Notes: generated by a model not told the origin, from the sequence alone. A DNA stretch of 64,000 nt from Paeniglutamicibacter sp. Y32M11 (GCF_019285735.1 NZ_CP079107.1:124001-188000), one strand, 5' to 3'; shown: positions 33,329 to 42,245, numbered from the stretch's first letter. Made by a program: numbers and translations.

Positions 33329-33346
33329 GACGGCAGGGGCGTCGGG

Positions 33347-34438
33347 CTACTGATTGTTGATGATCGCCATAACCAGAAGCGCTGTCATCGCCATAAACGG
33401 CAGGAAAAGTATGACGTGCAACCACTTATGCTCAACCAGCACTGCCGCGTATTCGCGCAAAAAGGCACTGGGCAGGTAGTACTTAGCCGTGGGAGAGCCG
33501 ACGACCTCGGCATCAATCTTCAGCCGTCGGGCCAACAGGGCTGCGCGCAGTACATGGTAATTATTGGTGACAGCCAGCAGGGGCCCGCTGCGTCCGGCCT
33601 GGGCAAAGAGCTTTGCGGAGAGGTGCAGGTTCTCTTCGGTGTTCACTGCTTGATCCTCCACCACAATGTCCTGCCCGGCAGCCCCTGATTCGAGGAGGTA
33701 CTCGGCCATGGCCGAGCCCTCGGCAGTGGGTTCGTCGTGGCCCTGACCCCCAGAGGGAATCAGCAGCGGGCGTGGTGTGGTGCTTTTGTAGATTTCCAAC
33801 GCTTTGTCCAAGCGGCTACGCAACAGCGGTGGAACCTTGCCATCGATGAGTCGAGAACCAAGCACCACGATCCCTTGCGGTGTTTCCGTGAAGCGCATGC
33901 GCCCGTAGGCGAGGGCATAGGCCAGAAAGACCACGAACACGACTCCGAAGTAGCTGCACAGGAAAAAGAGCAGGGCCGCAAACCCGACGGCCCACGGATT
34001 CAGCGTCAGGACCAGCAGCAGGGCGAAGATGGGCAGGAATATCAGCAGTAGCCCCAGCAAAAGCGAGATCATGTTACCCAACCGCCGTCCCTCCGACTTG
34101 AACATCACCACGCCGTTATGAATGAGGGCGGCAGAGAGGGTCAGAACTGCGACAGGCGCCAGCGCGAGAACGGCGAGGAAGAGGTATTCCGCACCCGGAA
34201 CCCACTGGGAAAGCAGCCGGCCTATTTCTATCAGCAGCAAATAGCAGGCGGCGACCAGTACCACTCCGTTGCGCAGCATCCGGCGGTCCCGGTGGCGTAG
34301 ATAGAAGTACAGGGCAAAGAGGAGTGCTGGTGGAATGAGTGACACATCATCGAGACTACCAAGACGGGGAAGATCGTCTTGATAGTGCGGCGTTGATGTC
34401 GCCACACCAAAGTGTTCAGGCTCGCGGGAGGCCCTCAT
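33347..34438 (-). CDS. YdcF/DUF218-family membrane protein
   Basis: 363 residues: an N-terminal membrane region of about six segments (to about residue 170), then the DUF218/YdcF domain with GIVVLGSRLIDG, LIPSGGQGHDEPTAEGSAM, VVEDQAVNTEENL and VTNNYHVLRAALLARRL. Members such as SanA and ElyC act in envelope integrity or undecaprenyl-phosphate metabolism. The ATG at 34438 overlaps the 3' end of the MarR gene by 23 bp, so it is probably translated from the MarR transcript; a TTG at 34447 is the alternative. Confidence 0.82.
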   Translation of the reverse strand: MRASREPEHFGVATSTPHYQDDLPRLGSLDDVSLIPPALLFALYFYLRHRDRRMLRNGVVLVAACYLLLIEIGRLLSQWVPGAEYLFLAVLALAPVAVLTLSAALIHNGVVMFKSEGRRLGNMISLLLGLLLIFLPIFALLLVLTLNPWAVGFAALLFFLCSYFGVVFVVFLAYALAYGRMRFTETPQGIVVLGSRLIDGKVPPLLRSRLDKALEIYKSTTPRPLLIPSGGQGHDEPTAEGSAMAEYLLESGAAGQDIVVEDQAVNTEENLHLSAKLFAQAGRSGPLLAVTNNYHVLRAALLARRLKIDAEVVGSPTAKYYLPSAFLREYAAVLVEHKWLHVILFLPFMAMTALLVMAIINNQ

Positions 34439-34919
34439 GGTGCTCAAGCAGCACTCGGAGTAGGTCTTCTAGATGAGAAATCTGCTGGGAATCCATGACC
34501 GAAAGCATGGCTTTTTCGTGCGCAACGTGATCTAGAAGTGCGGCATCGATCAGTTCCAGGCCCTGCGGAGTCAGCGCGACACGAATTGTGCGTCGGGAGT
34601 GCGGATCTGTCTCGCGCGTAATGAGCTTCTTCGCCAGGAGGCGGTCAAGCCTGTTGGTGATAGCGCCCGAGGTGACCATGGCGCTCTCGGCGAGCTGGCC
34701 CGCGGTTAGCCCGATCGCTACGGTGTCGGCGCGCAGCAGCGTAGCGAGGATGTCAAACTCTCCCGGTTGCAGTCCATGGCGGCTGAAGACGGTGTGCTGT
34801 TCCCGCTCGAGGAGTCGGGTCAAGCGGGAAAGTCGTCCCAGGATCCCCATGGGACTGACGTCAACGTCGGGTCGAGCCGTTGACCACTGATCCAAAATAT
34901 TGTCGACGCTATCTGCCAC
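34416..34919 (-). CDS. MarR-family transcriptional regulator
   Basis: 167 residues with the MarR fold: GEFDILATLLRADT, LTAGQLAESAMVTSGAITNRLDRL (recognition helix region), ITRETDPHSRRTIRVALTPQG (the wing with D-x-R-x3-V). GTG start preceded by AAAGGTAG. Divergent from the EamA exporter with two operator-like sites in the 91-bp gap, so it most likely represses itself and the exporter. Confidence 0.88.
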   Translation of the reverse strand: MADSVDNILDQWSTARPDVDVSPMGILGRLSRLTRLLEREQHTVFSRHGLQPGEFDILATLLRADTVAIGLTAGQLAESAMVTSGAITNRLDRLLAKKLITRETDPHSRRTIRVALTPQGLELIDAALLDHVAHEKAMLSVMDSQQISHLEDLLRVLLEHHEGLPRA

Positions 34920-34934
34920 CGTCTACCTTTCAGC

Positions 34935-35000
34935 GTTGAACTATTTGACGATGCAACTCTACCAGCGTAATCTTCTTAACGTTCAACTATTCAATGTTAA
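34935..35000. promoter_or_regulatory. Paired operator-like sites in the MarR/EamA divergent promoter
   Basis: GTTGAACTATTTGAC (34935-34949) and GTTCAACTATTCAAT (34981-34995) agree at 11 of 15 positions and are 46 bp apart. The second lies inside a 25-bp quasi-palindrome TTAAC...GTTAA (34976-35000) that overlaps the EamA Shine-Dalgarno. Likely MarR binding sites. Confidence 0.55.
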
Positions 35001-35010
35001 GGAGTTTTTT

Positions 35011-35931
35011 GTGAATCAGATCCGGACAACACTGATAACTGCCATCGCACCAGTGGTGTGGGGTACGACGTATTTGGTGACTTCGGAGCTTCTGCCTACC
35101 GGGCACCCACTATTTGCCGCGCTAATGAGGGCTTTGCCTGCGGGAATCTTGGCCATTGCATGGACCCGTGCACTACCGCGGGGGTCCTGGTGGTGGCGCT
35201 CGGTGGTGCTTGGCATATTGAACATCGGGGCATTTTTTCCGTTGCTTTTTATTTCCGCCTATCGTCTGCCCGGTGGAATTGCCGCGACTCTCGGCGCTGC
35301 GCAGCCGCTCATTGTCGCCCTCCTTGTGGTGTGGGTGCTTCGTGAGCGGCTCTCCGCATGGCGCCTGCTGTGGGGTGCTGTCGGCATTGCCGGAGTTGCG
35401 CTGGTGGTGCTTCGATCCACCGCCGCCCTCGATACGATTGGTCTGGTAGCCGGATTGTTAGGCGCTGTATCTATGGCATGTGGTGTCACCCTCACCAAGA
35501 AGTGGGGTCGTCCGGCCGGGGTTCCGGCGCTGGGTTTGGCCGGCTGGCAGCTTACCGCCGGCGGCTTATTCCTCTTGCCTATCACGCTGTTTTTTGAGGG
35601 CATTCCAAACGACACTGGTCTCACCGCGTTGGCTGGGTACCTCTGGCTGGGGCTCGCTGGTGGACTGCTGAGTTACACGCTCTGGTTCACCGGCGTCGCT
35701 AAACTCCCCGTGGCCTCCGTCGCCGCCCTTGGTCTGCTCTCACCACTGGTTGCCGCGAGCTTGGGGGCGTTGATCTTGGGTCAAGATCTTGAGGCTTGGC
35801 AGTGGGTGGGGTTCGGGCTTGCCCTCGTGGCGATCTTCGCCGGGCAGGTGGCGCCACGAAGCCGGACATCGGATGGGCCGTACGCCGACAATGAGGACTC
35901 ATCTCGTGGAGTGACGAGGGTCTTGAGCTAG
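35011..35931 (+). CDS. EamA/DMT-family transporter
   Basis: 306 residues with ten membrane segments in two EamA repeats. The first starts ITAIAPVVWGTTYLVTSELL, the second near VAGLLGAVSMACGVTLTKKW, with RLPGGIAATLGAAQPLIVAL and AALGLLSPLVAASLGALILG as the conserved halves. Drug/metabolite exporter of unknown substrate. GTG start with AAGGAG 6 bp upstream. Expected target of the divergent MarR. The stop overlaps the next convergent stop by 4 bp. Confidence 0.88.
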   Translation: MNQIRTTLITAIAPVVWGTTYLVTSELLPTGHPLFAALMRALPAGILAIAWTRALPRGSWWWRSVVLGILNIGAFFPLLFISAYRLPGGIAATLGAAQPLIVALLVVWVLRERLSAWRLLWGAVGIAGVALVVLRSTAALDTIGLVAGLLGAVSMACGVTLTKKWGRPAGVPALGLAGWQLTAGGLFLLPITLFFEGIPNDTGLTALAGYLWLGLAGGLLSYTLWFTGVAKLPVASVAALGLLSPLVAASLGALILGQDLEAWQWVGFGLALVAIFAGQVAPRSRTSDGPYADNEDSSRGVTRVLS

Positions 35932-36779
35932 TTTGCTCGTGCCAGTTGGCGAACGGCCAACCAGCGGCTGGAGAGCCTGCGGTAGGAGGCCGCGGCTCCG
36001 GTCATATCCGACTCGGCCAGCGATTCAATGCCCAAGCGCAGGTCATGGGGTGAATCATCGGGCCACACCAGGGCCGCAATGCGCCCGTAGTCCAGCTCAA
36101 CCACCGAGTCGTCGTCGAAGAGCTGAAGCCATTCGCTCAGGGCTGCGAGTTCGTCAAGCAGGTCCATCTCCGGCGCGTGGATGGCCAGGGTCGCCGCCGC
36201 ATAGCGAACCCGGTCCAGGGCTTGATGCATGGGGGTGTAGATCCTGCTGGCTAGCAAGTCATCGCCGTCTTCGATGACGTCGACCTCATCGTCTTCGTGT
36301 ACCAGAATTAGCCACCCAAAGGGCACGCCCCAGGTGGCCGTGCGGGTGTGCAGATGTGCCACGTCATCGGTGAAGCGCTGCCTGTCTACGCGTGAGGCGT
36401 TTGCTTCACGCGCGGCAGTGGGAATCAATAGTTCTAACAACTGCGGACGCATGGAGCCGTCGAGTTGTTCGGAGGCCAGAATTGCTCGTGTGGCCAATTG
36501 ATCGGGACAGTACAGCGTATTAACCGTGCCGTCCCAGGTTGTGGTGACCAGTTTGCGGAAAGACTCCACGTGCAGGTGGGGGAAGGGGTCTGAAAGCGGT
36601 CGAGTCAGCCGCTTCAGTGCGGCGACGGCCGTTGCATCTTCCAGTACCTCGCGGCTGATCCGACCGGTGGTCAATGCCACTGCTTGGTCGGCCTCCGAGA
36701 AGGCACGCAATGGTTCAAAAATGCGCAGGTAAGAGGTCGGCGGGAGAGCTTTCCGATGGGTTCCGCTTACCTGGGCCAT
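35928..36779 (-). CDS. Hypothetical protein
   Basis: 283-residue soluble, acidic, Leu/Ala-rich protein without a motif I recognise. Segments: YLRIFEPLRAFSEADQAVAL, then a DPFPHLHVESFRKL stretch, WGVPFGWLILVHEDDEVDV and a helical C-terminus. First-position context suggests translational coupling with exonuclease III, whose stop lies 3 bp upstream of this start. Probably a lineage-restricted conserved protein. Confidence 0.65.
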   Translation of the reverse strand: MAQVSGTHRKALPPTSYLRIFEPLRAFSEADQAVALTTGRISREVLEDATAVAALKRLTRPLSDPFPHLHVESFRKLVTTTWDGTVNTLYCPDQLATRAILASEQLDGSMRPQLLELLIPTAAREANASRVDRQRFTDDVAHLHTRTATWGVPFGWLILVHEDDEVDVIEDGDDLLASRIYTPMHQALDRVRYAAATLAIHAPEMDLLDELAALSEWLQLFDDDSVVELDYGRIAALVWPDDSPHDLRLGIESLAESDMTGAAASYRRLSSRWLAVRQLARAN

Positions 36780-36782
36780 GGC

Positions 36783-37586
36783 CTAGCTCAGCTCCACGAT
36801 CACCGGGGTGTGGTCCGAGGCGCCCTTGCCCTTGCGTTCCTCGCGGTCAATGCTGGCGCCGATGACCCTGGCCGCTAGTGCGGGGGAGGCCAAGGTGAAG
36901 TCGATGCGCATGCCCTCGTTCTTTGGGAAGCGCAGCTGCGTGTAGTCCCAGTACGTGTAGGTCTTGGGCGTATCGGTATAGGGGCGCACCACGTCGCTGA
37001 AGCCGGTTTTGAGGAAGGCCTCAAAGGCTGCACGCTCGGGAGCGGATACGTGGGTCATGTTGTTCTCCCGGAAGAAATCAATGTCCCAGACGTCCTCATC
37101 GCGTGGGGCAATATTCCAGTCGCCCATCAGCGCTACTTGCGCGCCGGGATCTTCTGCCAGCCAGCTGGCCGCCTGCTTATTGAGGTTTTCGAGCCACGAG
37201 AGCTTGTACGGCATGTGTTCGTCTTCTAGGGCGCGACCGTTGGGTACGTATAGGCTCCAGATGCGGACGCCTCCGCAGGTGGCAGCGATCGCGCGCGCCT
37301 CTTGGGCGGGGTCCTTGCCGCCCTTGCCGAATGTCGGCTGGTCAACAAAGGTGCGCTCCACATTGTCAAGGCCCACGCGGGAGGCGATCGCCACGCCGTT
37401 CCACTGACTGACCCCGAAGTGAGCTACCTCGTAGTCGTTGTTCTCAAAGAGTTCCCACGGGAAGTTCTCGTCTTTGCACTTGGTTTCTTGAATGGCCAAG
37501 ACATCGACGTCGGAGCGTCGCAGCCAGTCCTCGACGCGGTCGGCACGGGCACGAAGGGAATTCACGTTCCAAGTAGCAATCTTCAC
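36783..37586 (-). CDS. Exodeoxyribonuclease III
   Basis: 267 residues, AP endonuclease/3'-5' exonuclease of base-excision repair. EEP motifs: MKIATWNVNSLRAR at the start, VLAIQETKCKD (catalytic Glu), IWSLYVPNGRAL (Tyr), ALMGDWNIAPRDEDVWD (Asp-x-Asn) and the terminal GASDHTPVIVEL (Asp-His). Length is that of XthA. Followed closely by a hypothetical gene in the same operon. Confidence 0.93.
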   Translation of the reverse strand: MKIATWNVNSLRARADRVEDWLRRSDVDVLAIQETKCKDENFPWELFENNDYEVAHFGVSQWNGVAIASRVGLDNVERTFVDQPTFGKGGKDPAQEARAIAATCGGVRIWSLYVPNGRALEDEHMPYKLSWLENLNKQAASWLAEDPGAQVALMGDWNIAPRDEDVWDIDFFRENNMTHVSAPERAAFEAFLKTGFSDVVRPYTDTPKTYTYWDYTQLRFPKNEGMRIDFTLASPALAARVIGASIDREERKGKGASDHTPVIVELS

Positions 37587-37665
37587 CTTCCCAACCTATC
37601 AACTTCGGTGATCGGGTTCAGGTTTGCGGCAGAAAAGTCCGGGAAAAATAGTACCTCTAGCAATT

Positions 37666-37682
37666 TAGTAGGAAGTCCGAGT
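37666..37682. promoter_or_regulatory. Candidate operator upstream of mmsA, shared with the acyl-CoA locus
   Basis: TAGTAGGAAGTCCGAGT, 80 bp before the mmsA start. It is identical at 15 of 17 positions with 46528-46544 and is a quasi-palindrome (TAGGA-AG-TCCGA). GATATC follows in both places. Confidence 0.5.
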
Positions 37683-37762
37683 ATATTTTTGGATATCAGA
37701 CGTGGCGCCCATCACATAAAGCTGCCGCGTGCTAGCGAATTCTGCTGAGGAGCAAGCATCAC

Positions 37763-39262
37763 ATGACCCGCGAACTGACTCATTATGTGGGTGGCGCCCA
37801 CGTCGACGGCACCTCCGGCCGTTTCGCCGATGTCTACAACCCCTCCATTGGACAGGTGCAGGCGCGGCTCCCGCTGGCCTCGGGAGACGAAGTCCGTCTG
37901 GCCATCACCGTCGCCGAAGCAGCGCAGGTCCAGTGGGGTACGACAAATCCGCAGCGTCGCGCCAGAATTCTGAACAAGTTTGTTGAGCTTGTGTATGCAA
38001 ATATGGACGAGCTAGCAGCCCTGCTGACCAGTGAACATGGCAAAACCTTCCCCGACGCCAAGGGTGACATCCAGCGCGGGCTCGAAGTCATCGAATTCTG
38101 CGTCGCCGCCCCACACCTGTTGAAGGGGGAATTCTCCGACAGCGCCGGAAGCGACATAGACGTCCACTCCATGCGCCAACCCCTCGGTGTGGTCGCAGGC
38201 ATTACCCCATTCAATTTCCCGGCCATGATCCCGCTGTGGAAGGCCGGCCCGGCGATCGCCTCGGGCAACGCCTTCATCCTCAAGCCCTCCGAACGTGACC
38301 CATCCGTCCCACTACGGCTGGCCGAACTCTTCACCGAAGCGGGCCTCCCCGACGGCATCTTCAACGTCATTAATGGGGACAAGGAGGCGGTTGATGTGCT
38401 GCTGGAGGACCCACGGGTCAAGGCCATCGGATTCGTGGGTTCCACACCGATCGCCCAAAGCATCTATGCCACGGCAGCAGCCAACGGCAAGCGGGCCCAG
38501 TGCTTCGGTGGCGCAAAAAATCACATGGTCATCATGCCCGACGCTGATCTGGACATGGTCGCCGATGCGCTCATGGGGGCCGGATACGGTTCCGCGGGAG
38601 AACGCTGCATGGCGATCTCCGTGGCCATCCCGGTGGGTGAAAAAACTGCCGATGCGCTGGTGGCCAAGCTGATTGAACGCATCGCTACCCTCAGGGTGGG
38701 TGACGGCATGGACGAGGCATCAGATTTTGGCCCGGTGGTAGCGCAAAGCGCCAAGGACCGCATCGAAGACTACATCCAGATCGGTGTTGACGAAGGTGCG
38801 TCACTGGTGGTCGACGGCCGCGGATTAACCGTGCCCGGCCACGAGAACGGCTTCTGGATTGGCCCCACTCTCTTTGACAACGTCACCGAAACCATGCGGA
38901 TCTACAAGGAAGAAATATTCGGTCCGGTGCTTTGCATCATCCGAGCCAAGGACTACGAGGAAGCACTCCGCTTGCCCTCCGAGCACGAGTTTGGCAACGG
39001 AGTTTCCATTTTTACCCGCGACGGGGACACCGCACGGAACTTCTCCTCACGCGTGCAGGTCGGCATGGTGGGAATCAACGTTCCCATCCCGGTGCCGATC
39101 GCCTACTACACCTTCGGCGGATGGAAGGCCTCGGGCTTTGGGGATTTGAACCAGCATGGAGCCGACGGATTCCGCTTCTACACCAAGACCAAGACCGTGA
39201 CCACGCGCTGGCCATCGGGTATCCGTGAGGGTGCGAGCTTCATCATGCCGGAGGGCAGTTAA
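37763..39262 (+). CDS. mmsA: CoA-acylating methylmalonate-semialdehyde dehydrogenase
   Basis: 499 residues of the CoA-dependent ALDH6 group: oxidises methylmalonate semialdehyde to propionyl-CoA and CO2 with NAD in valine (and thymine) breakdown. GITPFNFPAMIPLWKAGPAI is the MmsA-type N-terminal motif, the nucleotide-binding region is IGFVGSTPIAQSIY, and the catalytic Cys is in GAGYGSAGERCMAISVA. The C-terminus VGINVPIPVPIAYYTFGGWK is also typical. AGGAG lies 9 bp before the ATG. First gene of the mmsA-HIBCH-mmsB operon. Confidence 0.93.
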   Translation: MTRELTHYVGGAHVDGTSGRFADVYNPSIGQVQARLPLASGDEVRLAITVAEAAQVQWGTTNPQRRARILNKFVELVYANMDELAALLTSEHGKTFPDAKGDIQRGLEVIEFCVAAPHLLKGEFSDSAGSDIDVHSMRQPLGVVAGITPFNFPAMIPLWKAGPAIASGNAFILKPSERDPSVPLRLAELFTEAGLPDGIFNVINGDKEAVDVLLEDPRVKAIGFVGSTPIAQSIYATAAANGKRAQCFGGAKNHMVIMPDADLDMVADALMGAGYGSAGERCMAISVAIPVGEKTADALVAKLIERIATLRVGDGMDEASDFGPVVAQSAKDRIEDYIQIGVDEGASLVVDGRGLTVPGHENGFWIGPTLFDNVTETMRIYKEEIFGPVLCIIRAKDYEEALRLPSEHEFGNGVSIFTRDGDTARNFSSRVQVGMVGINVPIPVPIAYYTFGGWKASGFGDLNQHGADGFRFYTKTKTVTTRWPSGIREGASFIMPEGS

Positions 39263-39266
39263 TAAT

Positions 39267-40340
39267 ATGAGTGAACCCGAAGTACTTTTTGCTGTCCGCG
39301 GCACGCTGGGTGTCATCACACTGAACCGCCCGCGTGCGGTTAATGCCCTGACTGCCACCATGGCGACTGCCATGCTCGAAACCCTGCTCCGCTGGGCCAA
39401 CGATCCGGCGGTGCATCAAGTACTGGTGCGCGGCTCGGGGGAACGTGGGCTCTGCGCCGGCGGAGACATCGTGGCGATTTACCGCGACATCACCTCCGGT
39501 GGCCGGGCAACCGAGGAGTTCTGGAGCACCGAGTACTCACTGAACTCCCTGATCCAGTCGTATCCCAAGCCCTACATCGCCTACATGGACGGGTTGGTGC
39601 TCGGCGGGGGAGTGGGGATCTCGGCCCACGGCAGTCACCGGCTGGTCACAACCCGGACGCGCAGTGGGATGCCCGAGACAACCATCGGGTTTGTCCCCGA
39701 TGTCGGCGGAACGTACCTGCTTTCACGCTCCCCGGGCGAATGCGGCACTCACGCCGCACTCACCGGAGAACACCTGGGCGCTGCCGAGGTGCTCTATCTG
39801 GGACTGGCCGATCACCTCATCGATTTCGCCCGAGCCGAAGAGCTCTTCGTGGCGCTGGAAACGGTGCCGGTTGACGAAATTCTTCCGGGATTCATCCTTC
39901 CGGTGCCCGCCTCGAATTTCGAATCTTGGCGTGTTTGGCTTGATGACGCTTACGCACACTCGAGCGTCGAAGAAATCATGGTGGACCTGAACGTGTTGGC
40001 GGCAGCGGGTAACGACGAAGCCCGGGCAGCGGTGGCGACGCTGGGCAAAAAGTCGCCCAGCGCGCTGAAGCTCACCCTTGCCTCGCTACGCCGAGCCAAG
40101 AACCTTACCGACCTCGAAGAGGTCCTTAAACAAGAATATCGAGTGGGGCTCCGTGCCCTGGATTCTAGTGACTTCCCAGAAGGCATCCGAGCCCAAGTTA
40201 TCGACAAGGATTATGCGCCGATATGGAACCCCGCCACGCTTCAAGCGGTGGATATGGAGTTGGTTGAGGCCAGCTTTGCTTCCCTAGGCAACCGAGAGCT
40301 CAAACTCAACCCCCGCGCCCTCAGTGGCGCCGTCGAATAG
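39267..40340 (+). CDS. 3-hydroxyisobutyryl-CoA hydrolase (enoyl-CoA hydratase family)
   Basis: 357 residues; crotonase-fold protein longer than simple hydratases, as expected for HIBYL-CoA hydrolase, which releases 3-hydroxyisobutyrate in valine catabolism. Crotonase motifs: TLNRPRAVNALTATM, SGERGLCAGGDIVAIYRD (oxyanion hole), GLVLGGGVGISAHGSHR and PETTIGFVPDVGGTYLLSR, where the Glu and Asp fit the hydrolase active site. C-terminal extension KEEYRVG-like (KQEYRVGLRAL). The ATG at 39267 follows mmsA by 4 bp. Its position between mmsA and mmsB supports this over a hydratase. Confidence 0.87.
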   Translation: MSEPEVLFAVRGTLGVITLNRPRAVNALTATMATAMLETLLRWANDPAVHQVLVRGSGERGLCAGGDIVAIYRDITSGGRATEEFWSTEYSLNSLIQSYPKPYIAYMDGLVLGGGVGISAHGSHRLVTTRTRSGMPETTIGFVPDVGGTYLLSRSPGECGTHAALTGEHLGAAEVLYLGLADHLIDFARAEELFVALETVPVDEILPGFILPVPASNFESWRVWLDDAYAHSSVEEIMVDLNVLAAAGNDEARAAVATLGKKSPSALKLTLASLRRAKNLTDLEEVLKQEYRVGLRALDSSDFPEGIRAQVIDKDYAPIWNPATLQAVDMELVEASFASLGNRELKLNPRALSGAVE

Positions 40341-40355
40341 CACTGGAGGACTGAC

Positions 40356-41282
40356 ATGACCGAAACGACACCCGCAGCGCCGGGCCGTATTGCCTTCTTG
40401 GGACTTGGACACATGGGGGAACCCATGGCCGTGAACCTCCTCAAGGCTGGATTTGATGTAGTGGGCTTTGATGTGGTTCCGGCAGCCGTGGCAGCGGCCA
40501 CTGCCGCCGGTTTGCCATGTGCGACCACTGCGGCAGAGGCCGCCACCGGTGCGGCCATCGTGCTGACCATGTTCCCTTCGGGGGCGATCCTGCTAGATGC
40601 CTATCGCGGAGTTGATACACCGGGACTGCTGGAGGTGGCCCCGCCAAACACCCTCTTCCTCGATTGCTCCACCATCGATGTGGCCCAGGCCCGCGAGGCT
40701 GCTGAACTCGCCCTGGCCGCCGGACATCGATCCGCCGACGCCCCGGTATCCGGTGGCGTTGTAGGCGCTGAAGCCGGGACACTAACGTTCATGATCGGTG
40801 CCGACGCATCCGATATGGACCAGATCACCGTACTGCTGGAGGTCATGGGCAAAAAACTGGTCCATTGCGGTGGGCACGGCGCTGGACAAGCGGCCAAGAT
40901 TTGCAACAACATGCTGCTGGGTATCTCCATGATCGGGGCTGCCGAGGCCTTCGTCTTGGGTGAAAAACTGGGGTTGAGTCATCAGGCGCTGTACGACGTG
41001 ATTTCCACGGCCTCGGGACAATGCTGGGCAGTCACCACCAACTGTCCGGTTCCGGGTCCCGTACCTACCTCACCAGCGAATCGAGATTATGTTCCCGGAT
41101 TCGCCGGGGCGCTCATGGCTAAGGATCTGGGTCTAGCGCTCAATGCACTAGAAAACACGGGAGTTAGCGCGCAACTGGGCCCCCTTGCAGCGCAGATCTA
41201 CCGCCAATTTTCCGATGAGGGCGGGGCAGGACGCGACTTTTCCGGAATCATCACCGAGATCCGCAAAAACTCTGGAAACTAG
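40356..41282 (+). CDS. mmsB: 3-hydroxyisobutyrate dehydrogenase
   Basis: 308 residues of the beta-hydroxyacid dehydrogenase family: oxidises 3-hydroxyisobutyrate to methylmalonate semialdehyde, the substrate of MmsA. Rossmann motif IAFLGLGHMGEPMAVNLL, substrate-binding DAPVSGGVVGAEAGTL and the catalytic lysine in GGHGAGQAAKICNNMLL. The motif QCWAVTTNCPVPG is typical of HIBADH. GGAGG lies before the ATG, 15 bp after the hydrolase gene. Last gene of the operon. Confidence 0.92.
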   Translation: MTETTPAAPGRIAFLGLGHMGEPMAVNLLKAGFDVVGFDVVPAAVAAATAAGLPCATTAAEAATGAAIVLTMFPSGAILLDAYRGVDTPGLLEVAPPNTLFLDCSTIDVAQAREAAELALAAGHRSADAPVSGGVVGAEAGTLTFMIGADASDMDQITVLLEVMGKKLVHCGGHGAGQAAKICNNMLLGISMIGAAEAFVLGEKLGLSHQALYDVISTASGQCWAVTTNCPVPGPVPTSPANRDYVPGFAGALMAKDLGLALNALENTGVSAQLGPLAAQIYRQFSDEGGAGRDFSGIITEIRKNSGN

Positions 41283-41311
41283 CTACAACGCAGCCTAGAG
41301 GCGGAGTGCCA

Positions 41312-41360
41312 CGTCGTCCCGGAACACATGAGTCAATGACACGAGAGTTCCGGGATGACG
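41312..41360 (+). terminator. Hairpin downstream of mmsB
   Basis: 14-bp stem with one mismatch (41312-41325 with 41347-41360) and a 21-nt loop, without a T-tract. The rest of the gap to 41492 contains an AAAATGACC/GGTCATTTT inverted repeat (41434-41442, 41469-41477) of unknown meaning. Confidence 0.45.
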
Positions 41361-41492
41361 CTCCTGAAGCAGCAGTTCAGGAATCTTGGCCAATGGTCAT
41401 GATCGGAAGGTCACGAAGAAAGGGTCCGTATCTAAAATGACCGCCACCCCATACGTCTAGGAACTGGAGGTCATTTTGGATTGAATGACCGA

Positions 41493-41903
41493 CTAGCTGC
41501 GCCGTTTTGTCAGTTCGAGGCTTTTCTCACTGGCCGAGATCATTAGCACTACAAGCAGTCCCATGGTAGAAAATAGCCACAAGGCGAATCCCCCTATGTC
41601 GCCGGAAGCGCCGGTTTTACTTCCAAACGAGAGCAAAAAACTGGCTGCAATGGCAGATGCGATTCCCAGTAGTCCAACACTGAATAAAAATCCGCTTTTC
41701 CGACCTTTCCGATCCTTCTTCAGAAAAAAATAGATAGTCGCCGTAAGGGAAGAAACAATTGCTGTAACGTGCCCGAAGACGTACAGGGATTCGGCAAGAG
41801 GAATCACTAGTACTCCAACGAAGGCTAGCGCTGCAAATACTAATGGAATGACCCTCGCTACCTTAAATCTTTCAGTGATCTGAGATTCTACGACGCTGCT
41901 CAC
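41493..41903 (-). CDS. Hypothetical four-segment membrane protein
   Basis: 136 residues with four predicted membrane segments: IPLVFAALAFVGVLVIPLAE, a Thr-rich second (HVTAIVSSLTATIYFFL), SGFLFSVGLLGIASAIAASF and ALWLFSTMGLLVVLMISAS, with a basic KKDRKGRKSG loop between segments 2 and 3. GTG start with AGGAG upstream. Codons are more AT-rich than neighbours, hinting at acquisition. Function unknown. Confidence 0.6.
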   Translation of the reverse strand: MSSVVESQITERFKVARVIPLVFAALAFVGVLVIPLAESLYVFGHVTAIVSSLTATIYFFLKKDRKGRKSGFLFSVGLLGIASAIAASFLLSFGSKTGASGDIGGFALWLFSTMGLLVVLMISASEKSLELTKRRS

Positions 41904-41941
41904 TTTTACTCCTGCTGACTAGGGGTTAAAGAGAGTATATG

Positions 41942-41959
41942 CCGATGCCGCGGCATCGG
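41942..41959. promoter_or_regulatory. 18-bp perfect palindrome in divergent promoter region
   Basis: CCGATGCCG/CGGCATCGG, 39 bp upstream of the hypothetical membrane-protein gene start. One of two perfect 18-bp palindromes in the 342-bp gap 41904-42245. The gap also has CTCGAC/GTCGAG arms at 42151 and 42167. Confidence 0.4.
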
Positions 41960-42181
41960 ATGTTGCGGCAACTAGACGGCATCTATTTTGCGGTGCGGCA
42001 ATCGGATAAGCCATTTCACAGATTCTATTGAGGACTATTCGGCAGGGTCTAAAAATGCGGACCTTTCCGAATTTTATGGGGTGATTGCGTATGGCGAACG
42101 TAGGGGAACAACCCAACGGCGGTTCATCGTGTGGGAGTGCTTCACCGTGTCTCGACCCTGAATAGTGTCGAGCCCACAGCA

Positions 42182-42199
42182 ATCGACCATATGGTCGAT
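42182..42199. promoter_or_regulatory. 18-bp perfect palindrome upstream of the FtsX-type permease
   Basis: ATCGACCAT/ATGGTCGAT, 47 bp before the permease ATG, a position that fits a repressor site. Typical of TetR or MarR operators; the nearest candidate regulator is the MarR protein at 44208-44732. Confidence 0.5.
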
Positions 42200-42245
42200 G
42201 TGCGAGCAGCAGGAACGTCGGAGGATGGGAGATAAGAAGGGGAAA

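Noticed and set aside
41434-41477. AAAATGACC/GGTCATTTT inverted repeat
   Set aside because: Considered as an IS relic or terminator, but the arms are only 9 bp with a long loop and there is no duplication around them.
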